64,000 bases of DNA from Cryptomeria japonica (GCF_030272615.1 NC_081406.1:114855783-114919782), one strand, 5' to 3'; numbered from the stretch's first letter, positions 45,604 through 58,745 are shown. The notes: generated by a model from the sequence alone, not told the origin. Numbers and translations: made by a program.

Positions 45604-47220
45604 TGTAACGCCTTGCTAAGGAACCCCAGAGGAAAACAACTAAAATCCAATTAAACATAGCAATAATTATAAATAAATAAAAATTACATAACATTACAAA
45701 CTCAACATGAAATTAAATATAGTAGTTGCACATGCGGAAGATAATAATTCTCCTAAGTCCTCTTGTGGATTCCCTAACATTGCTACCTAAGCAATGCCCT
45801 AACAACATCTAAACTTCTAGAACCATAATGCAATAACATAACATTGCATAAAGCATAAATGTAAATATCTAATGCTAGGTTCATTTTATACACCAACTAA
45901 AGTGTTCCTATGATAACCTTCTCATAAAACATAATGATACATTGCATAACATAAAGGTGGTTGATACTAACATTGCACCACAAAATACTAATCTAAGATT
46001 ACATTCTTGTAATCAGTTTGGGTGGAAAATTAGGGTTAAGGTTAAATTAAGATAATAAAACAACTAAGCGACCTAATTAACCAACACAATAAGGAGGAGA
46101 TAAATATAATAGATCTAGCGTTGATAGATGTATATTCTAATAAGATTTTAGGCCTCCTAGATTGGGCTCTATCCTCCTTAGATTGAATTGATTTGAATCA
46201 TTTAAGATTAGGGAAATATAGTGAATTATTGAAGCAATTTGATAGAAATAGTGAGCTGCACATGTTGTATGGAGACACCAACCTAGATCTGAGTAGAAGA
46301 AGATGATTTGGATCTGTTTCGAGAAGTTCAACCTGATTTTTTGGGACCAAGTAGTATCAATTCACCATGGTCCTCTAAATTTCTTGTGGTCAAAAGTTGA
46401 ACCTTTTTGTCTTTGCAAATCCTATTGATCCTCTTGAACATAGGTTTGTACTTGTTTCCTACACATGTGAAGAAGGGGGGAATTATTGGGAATAGGAATT
46501 TTCCATAGGTAAAACCTTGGTTTTGGAATTAACCATGAAATTGAATTGAAAATGTAAATGAAGTACTATAGTAAAATACTCTCCTTTTGAGGGAAAGGCT
46601 GAGGATGAATGAAATACTAATGATCTACCTTTGATGAATTTTTGTTTGTCTCCACCAAGGAATTACGGTTTCATGTATGTTGTCTTTATAAAACATATAA
46701 CATGGATGCTATCTCTAATGCTTGAATCTTGACATCAATTCTGCTCCAATGCTTGATAGAAGACTAATTACTTTCTCACTTGAATGTATGATCTCAATTT
46801 TTCTCTCTCTTGAGTTGACTAGGGATTCAAATTAGGTTTGAAATGAGAGGGGTAGACCCCCTTTTAAACTTGCTTGTCAAAAATTGAACTAAATTTTTAA
46901 CCTAAGCCAACATGGGCTCTAATTTCCTACTCTCAGAATGTGACTATTGAGAGGGGCTAGTTTGGGGCCTAATTTAGGAGCCCATGGCATATACATCTTG
47001 GTCTTGATTAGGCCTAAGGTGTGGGTGCCATGGTCCTATGCCCCAATATTTCAAGTCAAGGTTCCAGACAAGAGGGTCAAACTAGTAAATAGGTGAAAAG
47101 GTGACATTAATGAGGGGTGTGAGAAGAATCGGTTCTTTATTTAGGCCTTAGAGGACGAAACACCAAAGTGAGGCCTAAGTGAGGACATAATTGTAGGTGA
47201 GTATGATTTAGGATGCTACA
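45604..47220 (-). repeat. Probable LTR of a third gypsy element
   Basis: On the minus strand it begins TGTAGCATCC, directly preceded by a polypurine tract (AAAGTGGGGGCTAAA), and appears to end GGCGTTACA, giving 1.6 kb with TG/CA ends. No second copy lies in the window, so the outer boundary is a guess and the identification rests on the ends and the tract. The 270 bases before it (45334-45603) hold nothing recognisable. Confidence 0.5.
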
Positions 47221-47240
47221 TTTAGCCCCCACTTTAGTGG
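47221..47240 (-). other. Polypurine tract next to probable LTR
   Basis: On the minus strand ACTAAAGTGGGGGCTAAA abuts TGTAGCATCC. Confidence 0.55.
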
Positions 47241-48253
47241 GAGTATGAGACTAAGCATATTCACAATAAAGTACAAAGGTCTGCATTGAAAAAAATTCAT
47301 CAAAATATTAGAGAGACAAGATACACTAAGCCCCAAAGGACTTTAGGGTCTTACCAGTGTAATATTCAGAGATAAAAGGGACATCATAAGAAAGAGGAAA
47401 GAAATCTAGATAACATGATTGCTTTCTTTCTATGAGTCATGAAAAAGAAAAATATGAAATTACAAAGAAAAAGGCTCAGTTTGCAAAGTAACTTGAGTAT
47501 CAAAACATGTCATTGTGTGTGCATAAAGTGTAACATTGAGTGGACTGCATGCCCCCATGTTAAAGTGATTGCATACGCCTTATGAGGAGCAAGTGATTTA
47601 AGGTAGCATGCATCCAAAAGACAATCACGTTACCACAATGAGATGCCCCCAAGAAAGGAAAAATCAAAGGATAATTGTCACAAAACATAAAACACATAAG
47701 GGATCCACCAAGTCTGGGGTTAGTATTCTCTTATGATAAATAATATATATCAAAGATATTTGTATTTAATTGAACTCATCCCCCAAAGGTAGTGGAACCA
47801 CAAGCATAATATAAAAAGAGCACATGTGTCTATTGAGTCAACATGGAAGAGACCAAAAGAGATATGAATGCTTTGCATCATCCCCAAGTAGACAACATAA
47901 AGGACAACAAATAGAATAATTGAGATACATATAAACAAATGTTACAACAAATTTGGCCTAGATTTATTACCTCAAGCACCAATGGAATAACAAAGACAAT
48001 CTAAAGAGAAATTAGCATAACATGTCATAGGGGAAATACATTAAGAACATGCAAGAGAGGAGAGAGAATCTACGACATGAATGAAGCTAATTAGGCAAAT
48101 CATCCACCTCCCAATCTTACTAAACATTGTTTTGAGAAGGTGGACAAGATGCAAGAGGATCAACTTCAAGCATAGTAGATGGAGCTACTGCAAGTTCCAA
48201 ACAAGGACCATACTCTAATGATGAGTCACTTTGTTTGTCACTAGGAGCTAGAG
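47241..48253. other. Internal noncoding sequence of third gypsy element
   Basis: AT-rich with CCCCCA words; no credible gene. It lies between the polypurine tract and the 3' end of the minus-strand frame at 48254. Confidence 0.5.
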
Positions 48254-48877
48254 TTATGCTTTTGAAAAATGTCTAGATAGATCATTATTAACATCAACAA
48301 GCTCATACATATCATCAGAATCATTAGAATCAACATTATTAGCATGAACAACATCATCATCCATTTCATCATCTAAATTAATAAAAATAGGATCTCTCGC
48401 ACAAAAAGGGAATGAACCATCATTTTTCTTAAGCATTTTTAATCTTGGTGATTTAGGTTGAACTTCCTCCCTAAGGTTAGGGGAAGGCTGGAGAAATGGG
48501 ACCAAGTCAACATTTGGTGACTTTGATGAGGAAATGGTTTGAGAAGCAAGCTCACAAGCCTTAGCACAACGTCTTTGTTAGCATTCTCTTGCACAAAAGT
48601 TTCTTTTAGTTTTAGCCAAAGGTTGGGAAGGTTGAGGATCAATGGACATAGGATTATTTTCTTCTTTTAGAGGAGGAATGGGAGAAGGTTTACTAGGTTG
48701 AGAAATAGGAGATGCCAAGTGCTTTCCTTTGTAAGATGTAGGAGGAAGGATTGCAATATATATGGGAGGAATCGAAGGTGTGGAAAGGATACTAGGTCCA
48801 TCATGAGGAGGATGAATAGGTCTAGGATTTCTAGGCTTAATCAAAGATAAGATCATCTCATTCTTCCACTTTATCAA
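48254..48877 (-). pseudogene. Unrecognised Pro/Ser-rich protein, two broken frames
   Basis: The upstream frame (48578-48877) is Pro/Ser-rich (PRNPRPIHPPHDGPS, SQPSKPSPIPPL) and ends KTKRNFCAREC. After a stop at about 48580 the same reading direction continues QRRCAKACELASQTISSSKS, then the frame 48254-48505 gives REEVQPKSPRLKMLKKNDGS and an acidic Asp/Asn-rich tail (DDEMDDDVVHANNVDSNDSD). It lies on the same strand as the probable third gypsy element, close to its 3' LTR, so it may be the end of an extra ORF of that element. Upstream it is cut by gypsy element 2 (LTR at 49015). I do not know the family. Confidence 0.5.
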
Positions 48878-49014
48878 AAATTTTGGGCAAGAATATAGAA
48901 ATATTTTTGCACATAGAATAATAATATTATATTTTCTTTCACACTAATAGTATTCTTTATGCTTCTTTATTTCACTCACTTGTTAAATTATATATTTCAT
49001 ATACTAATATATAG

Positions 49015-49946
49015 GTGTGTGAGGTGAAAAATGATGATGATAAACTATTGCAAAACCTCACAGATTCAACCACAAACAATATTAGTTATACAATGAAACA
49101 TTCACCATACACCAATGAAGATACCTAATATCATGTAAACCAACAAATAAAACATATTACCATTCACATGTCAAGTAAGGTTTTAATCTCTACTGTCTCC
49201 TATCTCCATTGATCTTGCTTGATATATATTTTCTCTTAGATTTTATGTGCACAAGAGCTCAACAAAGAACGAATTGTGGTTGTGAAGTTGCTTGATCGCA
49301 AGAAGGCTCAATTGCATAAAGTGATGATTAGAATGCTGATTAGGGTTGATAATGATGAGAGATTCCTCTTATATAGAAGACACTTAAGAAAATGGAAGCA
49401 TAAGATTAAGAGGTGAAAAGATAAATGGTTGGCTAGGATTAAAGGGTAGGTAGAGGAAATAATAAAATATGAAGGAGATAGGTAGAGGAAAATTAAGAGA
49501 TAAATGACATGTGTCATAGAAGGAAAAAGCTAATGAATTAATTAAATAAATAAAGATTTATTTAACTAATAGAGGAAGTGGGACCAAGTATTTATTTAAT
49601 TTAGGGAAAATATTATTTAAATAAATAAAAATATTTATTTAATTTTAAATAAATAACTGGCATGTGTCATAGAAGGAAAAAGATAATGAATTAATTAAAT
49701 AAATAGATATTTATTTAATTAATAGAGGAAGTGGGACCAGTTAACTAAATAAATATATTTATTTAATTTAGGGAAAGATTATTTAAATAAATAGAAAAAA
49801 TAATTTAAATGAGGAAAGGCTTAGAAGAGGATAAATGAATTAATTAAATAAATAATAATTTATTTAATTAATAGAAGACTTAGGATAAAATAATTAAATA
49901 AATAAAATATTTATTTAATTAAATAGGAGAATTTTAGGTGTCTACA
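49015..49946 (-). repeat. 3' LTR of gypsy element 2
   Basis: Related to 24801-25575 but longer because the AATTAATTAAATAAATAA block is duplicated (49535-49700 and 49680-49920). TATATAAGAG box at about 49366-49376 on the minus strand. It ends GTCTACA on the plus strand followed by a polypurine tract. Confidence 0.8.
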
Positions 49947-50299
49947 TTTTGCCCCTCTTTGAGACAATGTAGTTTGTCGCGTTGTCTCAAAGAAGATAAG
50001 ATAAATTGATACAAAGCTGCCCCAAGATGGGAATGGTATGCCCCCTCGAGAGATCGGGTGAATTTTTTTGAAAAAGGTCGCAGACAATGTCTCAATAAGA
50101 AAGTAAGACTAGAAAGGACTAAGAGGATAAGGTGACAAGGTCACATAGGAAAAAGACTAAATCAAAAAGCGAGAGGGTAGAAACTAACACGACAGACTAG
50201 GGTGAGCTTATATGTAAGCTAGAAGGAAACACATCCTCATTGGCATCCATAACACTCAGAAGGGCAAAGCACTCAGAGCAGAGTCCTTAGGGAGAGCAG

Positions 50300-53210
50300 T
50301 CATTAGCACAAGAGATATGGTAGAGAGGATCCATCGATTCAATCACATCCAACAATTTTAGCAACCAAACAAAATGGGCGAGCTAGTAAGTACCCCAATC
50401 TTGCTTTGTAAATTTTGTATTTATGATGGATTTAATGCCATTTAGAGTAGATTTGTGAAAAAACATGAAAGCGATGTTTAGGTCAAAACACGCCTAGGGT
50501 AGGTATGAGTGCGTCTATGATAAACAAGCGTGTTTAGGTAGGCTCAGGGCGTGTATACATATGTAATCACGTCAGTGTCTAGTATGTACGTGTGTGTGAC
50601 AAAAAAACATGTCTATATCAAAAAAGAAGGTTAATGTAGGACAGTGTCGCGTCTATGATGGAAAAACACGTATGTGTTGAGTAAAAGCGTGTCTACGTGG
50701 TGGAAACACATCTAGGTCAAGGAAAAGCAAAAATTGATAGTTTTTGTGATGAACATACGTTGCCAATTGGATAAACTTATGAGAGGATTCACTCAAACAG
50801 GTGCCCTAGAGAAGGCAAACTGAAAACAATGCTAGAATTGACAATTCTATGATACACATATATTGCCAATTAGATAAACTGCTAACAAGACTCACTCAAA
50901 TAGGTTCCCTAGGAAAGATAAATTAAAAAAAAGGATAGAATTGGTAACCATGTGACAGACATGCATCATAAATTGGATAAGCTATTGAGAGGATGCACTC
51001 AACAGGTGCCCTAAAATAGGTAGGTTTGCTAAGCTAAGTGTAGGATAAGCTGTCAAATTGATAAAATCCAATGAGTTCTCTAGCAAGATAGGATATAGTG
51101 CAATGTGATAAACATATACACTAGGATGCAACACCATGCGATAAGCATAAGCACTAGGATAGAGCTTGATGAGAAACACCATGTGATAGACATAGGTACC
51201 ACTAGGCTAGGATAGGTTAAGATAAGTAGCACTATGTGATGAACATTTGTACCACTAGGATTGACATAATTGGTTTGATTGGTTGCAGGAGGACTTACCA
51301 TAGATAGAGTCTAGAGAGAGTTTCCCTGTGACTCAATGGCTATAGACCACTTTGACCAGTGATGATCATTTCGCGATTGATGCCATGGGTCTGAGACATA
51401 TCATGTATATACCAGAGATTCATATGAATACAAGACTATTGACTAGTCTTGGCGAGAGGTGGCACTCTCAGACATGCACATTTCATTTACCAATTGGTGA
51501 GATGTCAGTAACATTAGAAGATGTATACAAGATACTATGGATATCGTTTCATAGGGACCTAGTAGTATATGACCAAGAGGGAGAAAGAGATGCACTTTGA
51601 TGAGTCTTTGGAGACCTTGAGCTAGAGATGAGACTAGGACACTTGAGTTGGGATATCATGTATTTTAGTGGAGGGCTTTGGTTGCAGTGGTGGGAGGGAT
51701 GATCAGTGGATATCTATGTCTTGATAGGGTGACATGGGGACTAGCCATTGGTTGGGGGAGGACACTGGAGATCCTACTCATTGGGAGGAGGAGATTTACA
51801 TGGGGGCCTTGTGTACTAGCCCATCTGTACCATGAGCTACATTAGTTTGTTTACCTCAGTGGTTGCGGGTTAGGGTGTGGTGTCACATTATTATAGGTAT
51901 GGAACTATGAGCATGTATCACTATGGCAAGGCCTATTCATTTCAGATTCAAAGGGCATGTGCAAGAATATGTCCATCTATACAGCATGATCACTTCCTAG
52001 CCATAGATTGGGAAGTTATAGTACTAGAAGCAGGTCATGGATGACATAAACAGTGTTACATAGTGGCCATACATTGATTGTGAGGCATGTGAGGAGGATG
52101 CTACAAAGCTACCATTTTGTTTCAGGAGCAGGTATCTTATCAAAAGGACTCCCTACATTTTGGATAGACATTTGATAGATAGGGTCACTAGGTAGCTCGC
52201 CATGAGACAACAGGTGCCACGGGGGTCAGGAGAGTTTTATCAAATAGTAAGAGAGCAGGCTCATTAGGGGCCCATTTTATCATATGATGCGAAAGTTACA
52301 ATATTTTAGGAGATGGTACCCATGCCATGGGACATTTTTCTAGATGTGGTGGATGATTAGTACACAACATGTTTTGAGGCACATCCATTTCCACAACTGA
52401 CAAATCTTGTGGAGCCTATACCACTGGTAGAGGAGGATGATGATGATGAGGATGGAGGTGGAGGAGAGGGAGAGCGAGGATGATTTCCCAAGGGAGAGAA
52501 TGACATAGATATGGAGGGAGGGGAGAGGGTGCACAGGGAGGGGAGAGGGAGGCAGGCCATTGAGGCCACCCAAGGGTAGGGGAGGACAACCCTTACAGAT
52601 TGTAGCTTAGGCATTGGGACAGGTACATGTTGGCCAAGGATAGGGACATGGATAGGGACACGGTGCACAAAGACAGGATGAGGAGGGGAGAGACATGAAG
52701 GAGGATGAGCTTCTCATGCTTCGAGAGCTCACATAGGGACAGGTCAATAAGATTGATGATCTCGAGAGAGACGTGACTTGATTGAGGCAAAAACTGGGAG
52801 AGATACAAAGTGAGAGAGACGAGGCCATACAACATTATACAACCATAAAGGAGGCATTGACGACAAGATGGGCTGCAACATCAAGTGACTTCAGAGAAGG
52901 GTTTTGTTTTTGTCTCAAGATAGGAGAGGAGATAGTATACTAGAGGAACCTATACTGTGTAGTAGTTCCTCCACACCTAAGGGTAGGAAACTATAGGAGA
53001 GCCTCCCGCTCTACTACTATAGGTAGGGACAAATGGGCATCATCTAGTGGAGGAGTGATGGGTCCACCTGCACAACCAGCAGGAGGGGGATAGACGAGAT
53101 GATCCTGGGACTGGGACTTCGAGAGCTCAGACTCCTTCGACACTGGCTGGTTTCGAGGGAGTATCCTCATCATAGCTCCTCTGGATCCTATTTTGTATCA
53201 ATTTTGTGTA
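50300..53210 (+). pseudogene. Antisense PMD gene of gypsy element 2
   Basis: Exon 1 ends at 50385 before GTAAGTACC, matching the donor in element 1. Exon 2 starts at 51289 after GGTTGCAG. It reads DHFAIDAMGLRHIMYIPEIH, then RWHSQTCTFHLPIGEMSVTL and EDVYKILW, the PMD signature. The middle has IRERG-type broken sequence to about 52330, then acidic (EEDDDDEDGGGGEG) and a coiled-coil part (DDLERDVT-LRQKLGEIQSER). Stops are many. The C-terminal tail (GVMGPPAQPAGGG) matches element 1's GVMGPPPPP. It ends about 90 bases before transposon D. PMD function in the element is unknown. Confidence 0.75.
50386..51288 (+). other. Intron of PMD gene 2, with repeats
   Basis: 903 bp. GYGCGTCTATG-type words lie in 50470-50715 (AGTGCGTCTATGA, GTCGCGTCTATGA). 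About three copies of a ~100-bp unit lie in 50735-51030 (TGACAATTCTRTGATA...ACTCAAACAGGTGCCCTA). Then come repeats of CATGTGATAGACATA-type words. Confidence 0.65.
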
Positions 53211-53296
53211 TGATGATGTAGATACCTTCAGGTGATTTTATAGCTATATGATATTTGACATCATTGTATCATGACACTGATATTTTTGATATATAT

Positions 53297-53301
53297 AAGA
53301 G
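53297..53301. repeat. TSD of transposon D, left
   Basis: AAGAG, repeated at 61369-61373. Removing the transposon and one copy restores collinearity with gypsy element 1 at 28590-28640. Confidence 0.8.
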
Positions 53302-53461
53302 GGTTAGTGTAGGATCATGGGAGGCCAAAAAGTGGCGATATGAAAAAAAAGCCTTCTCCACTTGCCTAAAAATGCAAAAAATCTGTGTTGACTTTTTGGT
53401 TGGTCTGGGTGTCAATACACCTTGGCATGGTAATTACCTAAGCAAATCGAATATCTGATAA

Positions 53462-53903
53462 TATCGGATATCCAATTTTTATTTGTAATTTTAAATTAAA
53501 AAATATATTATATAATATATAATATATAATATATATAATGTAATAATATATTATCTAATTATATAATTATATAATATATTATATAAAAATATAATATAAT
53601 AATACATTATATTATATATATTATATATTATATAATATTATAATATAATAATATATTATATAATACGTATTATATAATATATTATTATATTATATATATT
53701 ATATAATATATAATATAATATAATATTATATATTATATAATACGTATTATATAATATATTATTATATTATATTATATATGATATAATATATAATTATATT
53801 TTATAATATAATACAGTATGTATTATATAATATAATAATATATTATATTATATAATATAATGTTATTTTAAAAGAATTGAAGTATAAAAATTGGATATTC
53901 GAT
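53462..53903. repeat. AT tract between inverted repeats
   Basis: ATCGGATATCCAATTTTTA (53464-53481) and its imperfect inverse (53884-53903) flank about 370 bases of nearly pure A/T made of TATAATATAT words. Related words occur at 53985-54010 and at 59828. Confidence 0.75.
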
Positions 53904-54216
53904 TTTCTGAGACAGTATATTTCGACTGTGACAGCCTGTGAGTCATTTTTAACCCACGGGTTGCGCGATTTTATAAAAATCCAATATCCGATTGTATCCG
54001 ATATCTGGTGTTTTGCCCAAAAATTGCTAAAAAATAGATTGAAACGTAAGATTTTTATTGTTTTCAATCATTTTCATTCAATTTTTGTATTTTTTTTAAT
54101 GTTTATTTTATTTTTCATTGAAAATATGATTTTTTTCATGAAAACTAGGTTTTTTTAAATCAAATACAAAATTGTTTAAATTTGTTAACTAAATTCAATT
54201 GCTTACATTCAATTAG

Positions 54217-56152
54217 GTTAAAAAAGAGGGATAACAATGAAAAAATTGATCAACCACAACCGCAATAACGAAACCCTCCTTTGCCAAACCTCCCCTCAAT
54301 TCAGGATTTGATTGCACAAAATTTGAATGAATTGAGGTGGATTGCAGATGTATATTGTAGGATCCCTCATCTAAACCCAATGTTTGATCCTCTCACGTCA
54401 ATCATAAAGAGTATGGAAACCATGATTGAGGAGCACAATGCTGCCCTTTTGTGGTGAGATTCTTTGAGGGAACAATATGCAGATGGCTTGTCGTATAAGG
54501 AGATCAAGGATCTCGAGATATCGAAAGCCGATATCACTTCATTGTTTGTGAATCCTTGCACTGGTCAACCCGTAGACGACAAAAAAACAAAACTTTCTAT
54601 TAAATGGTGCACAAATGATGGTATTGTGAAAAACTTTTGGGATCATTGGTGGATGGTTTTTGACAAACCACCCAACAACAATCTTTATGTCCCCTTCTAC
54701 TTCATAAAAAAATTGTATGCTGAGTTTGTTTTACGCAAACATGTGAACTACTTTGACATCCAACCTTTCTAGGGTGTGGGTCTAGGTATGCCCCAAAATA
54801 GACCTAGGGCAGCCAGTGTAGTCCAGGGCCCGAATGTCACCCCTCCTCCTATTGATCCCCCACCTCCAGTGCAACATCCAAATATCATTTGTGAGGCGGC
54901 TTCATGGACCATATCGACTATTCACTCTTTGAGTAGCCTTTTAGTTTCCCAAGCTGGGTTAGTAGCTCAGCCTACTTTTGATGGTAGCGGTGCATCTGGT
55001 GGCGCTGACATGTCATCCTCAGCTCCACACATATGCATGCCCCATAGTTGTGTCATGTGTGGGAATGTATGCTTGGGTCCAATTGGATAGCTCGTTGATC
55101 CTCCTGCAGACAGTGTAGATTATGAGGTTCGTGAGATGCATGATGCACCAGATGTTATGACATAGACTAGAGGATACCCTAAGGAGTCCTCACATGCTAG
55201 AGGCGAGGAGGCACCGTCATCATACATTGATGATGTAGTGGTAAGATTTGTATTTTCATAGTTCATGTTATATTTTAAATGAATATTTATAATCTAGATA
55301 ATATTAAATACTAATTTTTATTTACATGGTCTATTTAACAGTTGATGACCAAGGAGGATTTGAGACAGATTCAGGAGGGCACCTTGTTGGCCATTTCATT
55401 TGGCCTAGATAGCTTGACAGTACATATATTACTGCACCTATTCATTTATATTTTATTGTACATACATGCTCATTATTTATATTGGTATTAATTAGATTGT
55501 GTAGTCACTTGCATGTATATCTTATTTTACTCTTGTAGGGCACAAGCAACACGAGTGCAGGGCAGTGTGATTTAGGATCTGTTAGTGCAGTTGGAGACAA
55601 GGGAAAGGTAATTGAATGCAAATATGATTGAATGAATAGTTTAAATAACTTATAGTGATTATACATGTCTAAACATAGATTGATAGTTTCATATACTTGT
55701 TGTGTATATGTACAGAGAATTCTTGGCTTCACATCCTTGATGACTACACCCAGTATACCTAAAGATGAAGAAGAAGAAGAGATTCCTTGAGTAGATGTGT
55801 ATTTATTTTATTTTGTGTTTAGTAGATATAATTTTTTATTATCAGTGACAATTATATGCTAACTTGTATCAATGTCATGTTTCTGAACATATGTAGGTTG
55901 TGTATGAAAGTATTGAAAACATACCTCCTCTACCGAAGACATACATCAAGAGTCCTGCAAAGCCAAAGAGAAAATGTGGAGGTGAGGTAAACATGAATAG
56001 TTCAATTATATCTCATTTTTATGTTAAATTTTTTAATGTGAATTATATAATATAACTAATATTAATCGTGGTTTGTTTTTCTTGTGCAATATCCTTCAGA
56101 GCCAAGCAGTGCGGCGAAGAGGATTGATTTTGATGATCCATTAGCAGCTTAG
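54217..56152 (+). pseudogene. Transposon D 'YADGLSY' gene, six exons
   Basis: Exons: 54217-55240, 55342-55419, 55539-55607, 55716-55790, 55897-55981 and 56100-56152. Introns have GT...AG ends and the frame stays open across junctions; the last donor could instead be at 55987. Exon 1 contains DLIAQNLNELRWIADVYCRI, EQYADGLSYKEIKDLEISKA followed by DITSLFVNP, then NFWDHWWMVFDKPPNNNLYV, and a Pro-rich part (PPPIDPPPPV). The later exons give an acidic then basic tail (KDEEEEEIP, KPKRK, KRIDFDDPLAA). Stops (54270, 54454, 54770, 55087, 55162, 55788) are TAA, TGA or TAG, each one C-to-T step from CAA, CGA or CAG. The motif matches copy C (9084-8850). The true start exon is upstream of 54217 and was not found. 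Function unknown. Confidence 0.65.
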
Positions 56153-56402
56153 GATGTTATAGAAAGTTTTGGGATGATTACATGTCTAGTTGGCATGTAT
56201 ATTTTGTATATGGACATATATTCATGTATTTAGACATACATTTTGTTTTAGTTGGCATTTATGCCATATTTCTTTATGGACATACATTTGTAATCATTTG
56301 ACATTTTTATATATACAGAAGTTGATATTCGATCATATAAATTGTTTCTCATCTATGCATGATGTTATCATGGAAATATTTAATCTTCATTCCAATAATT
56401 AA

Positions 56403-56580
56403 CAATGGTTATTTAATGAACAATAAAATTCATTTCATTTCATCATAAGCGTTGTTTGTATAATGAACAATATAATTCATTTAATGAACAATACAATACA
56501 ATTCATTTAATGAACAATACAATATAACTCATTTAATGAACAATACAATACAATTCATTTAATGAACAATACAATTCATT
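56403..56580. repeat. Short tandem repeat (about 26-35 bp)
   Basis: Unit TTCATTTAATGAACAATACA, itself partly palindromic (TTCATTTAATGAA), repeated about six times with length variation. Confidence 0.75.
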
Positions 56581-58745
56581 ATTACCCTATGCATGGTCCT
56601 ATTTTTCCCCCCACCTCAATCGAACACTCGGGGCCATACACTACTGGCATTGTCCCTTGAGCGCCCTAAGTGCTAAAATTGTCAAACTTTGACAGGCCCT
56701 AACTCAGAATCTGTGGCACCTACAAATGATCGGTTTGAACCTACAGGGCCACAAGAGGGGTCCCTACAAAACCCTATCTCGGTTTTTCAAGTTTCCCTAT
56801 GATTTTATTAGGGCAGAAATTTTTCGGTTGGTGAAAAAATCATCAGTCTCATTCAATCGAATGTTGTTGCATGGCCAATTTCTCATTCAGCTCATCGTGA
56901 TGATGAACTGTTAGCTTCGACATGTCCAGTTAGGCATTATTCCCTATTCATAGTCCTATTTCACCCCCCACTCAGTCGAACGCTTGGGGTCATACCCTAA
57001 CAACGTCGTCCCTTGAGTGCCCTAAGTGCTAAAAAATTTCAAACTTTGACGAGCCCTAACTCAAAATCCGTGGCACCCGCAAATGATCCATTTGAACCTA
57101 CAGGGCCAAGAGAGGGATCCCTACAAAAGCCTATTGTAGTTTTCTCATTCTGCTCATCGCGATGATGAACCATTGACTTCGACATGTCTAGTTAGGCATT
57201 ATTACCCTATGCATGATCCTATATCCCCCCCCCACTTGGTCGAATGCTCGGGGTCATACCCTACCGACGTTGTCCCTTGAGCACCCTAAGTGCTAAAAAC
57301 TATCAAACTTTGATGGGCCCTAACTCGGAATCCATGGCACCTATGAATGATTGGTTTGAACCTACGGGGCCATGAGAGGGGTCCCTACAAAATCCTATCT
57401 CTATTTTTCAAGTTTCCCTATGGTTTTATTAGGGCAGCAATTTTTTGGTGGGCGAAAAAATTGTCAGTCTCATTCATTCGAATGTTGTCTCGTGGTCGTT
57501 TTCTCGTTCTACTTGTCGCAATGATGAACCTTCAACTCCAACATGTCCAGTTAGGCATTATTACCCTATGCATGGTCCTATTTTTTCCCCCCACTTGGTC
57601 GAATGCTCGGGGTCATACCCTACCGACGTCGTGCCTTGAGCGCCCTAAGTGCTAAAAATTGTCAAACTTTGACGGGCGCTAACTCAGAATCTGTGGCACC
57701 TGCAAACAATCCATTTGAACCTATGGGGCCATGAGAGGGGTCCCTACAAAATCCTATCTCAGGTTTTCAATTTTCCCTACGATTTTATTAGGGCAGCAAT
57801 TTTTCGGTGGGCAAAAAAATCGTCAGTCTCATTCATTCGAATGTTGTCTCATGGTCGTTTACTCGTTCTGCTAGTCATGATGACGAATCGTCGACTCTGA
57901 TATGTCTAGTTAGATATTATTACCCTATGCATGCTCCTATTTTCCCCCCCACTCAATCAAACGCTTGGGGTCATACCCTATCGACATCGTCCCTTGAGCG
58001 CCCTAAGTGCTAAAAATTGTCAAACTTTAACGGGCCCTAAATCAGAATCTATGGCACCTACAAATGATCTGTTTGAACCTATGGGGCCATGAGATGGGTC
58101 CCTACAAAATCCTATCTCATTTTTTCAATTTTCCTTACGGTTTTATTAGGGTAGCAATTTTTCGGTGGGTGAAAAAATCGTCAGTCTCATTCATTCGAAT
58201 GTTGTCTCGTGGCCGTTTGCTCGTTCTTCTCGTCACAATGATGAACCATCAACTCTGACATATCTAGTTAGGCATTATTACCCTATGCATGCTCCTCTTT
58301 TCCCCCCCCACTCGGTCAAACGCTCAAGGTCATACCCTACCGGTGTCGTCCGTTGAGTGTCTTAAGTGCTAAAAATTGTCAAACTTTGATGGGCCTTAAC
58401 TTAGAATTTGTGGCACCTGTGAGCAATCCGCTTGAAACTATAGGGCCATAAGAGGGGTCCCTACAAAATATTATCTCGGTTTTTCAAGTTTCCCTACGGT
58501 TTTATGAGGGCAGAAATTTTTTGGTGGGCAAAAAAATCGTCAGTCTCTTCATTCGAATGTTGTCTTGTGGCCGCTTTCTCATTCTGCTCATTGCGATGAT
58601 GAACCATTGACTCTGACATGTCTAGTTAGGCATTATTACCCTATGCATGCTCCTATTCCCCCCCCCCACCCACTTGGTCCAACGCTTGGAGTCATACCCT
58701 ACGGACGTCGTCCCTTGAGTGCCATAAGTGCTTAAAATATAGATA
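56577..58745. repeat. 359-bp satellite, six units plus a partial one
   Basis: TACCCTATGCAT starts recur at 56583, 56941 (variant), 57203, 57562, 57921, 58279 and 58637, giving periods of 358, 262, 359, 359, 358 and 358. The 262-bp unit lacks about 96 bases. Each unit contains a C8-10 run (CCCCCCCCAC), CGGGGTCATACCCTA, GCGCCCTAAGTGCTAAAA, CAAACTTTGACGGGCC and GGGCAGCAATTTTTCGGTGG. Frames within it (for example 57347-57655) are repeat-derived and not genes. Units differ by roughly 10%. Confidence 0.9.

Noticed and set aside
57347-58356. Repeated 60-100-codon frames starting MIGLNLRGHE or similar
   Set aside because: These are one frame of the 359-bp satellite and are broken differently in each unit.
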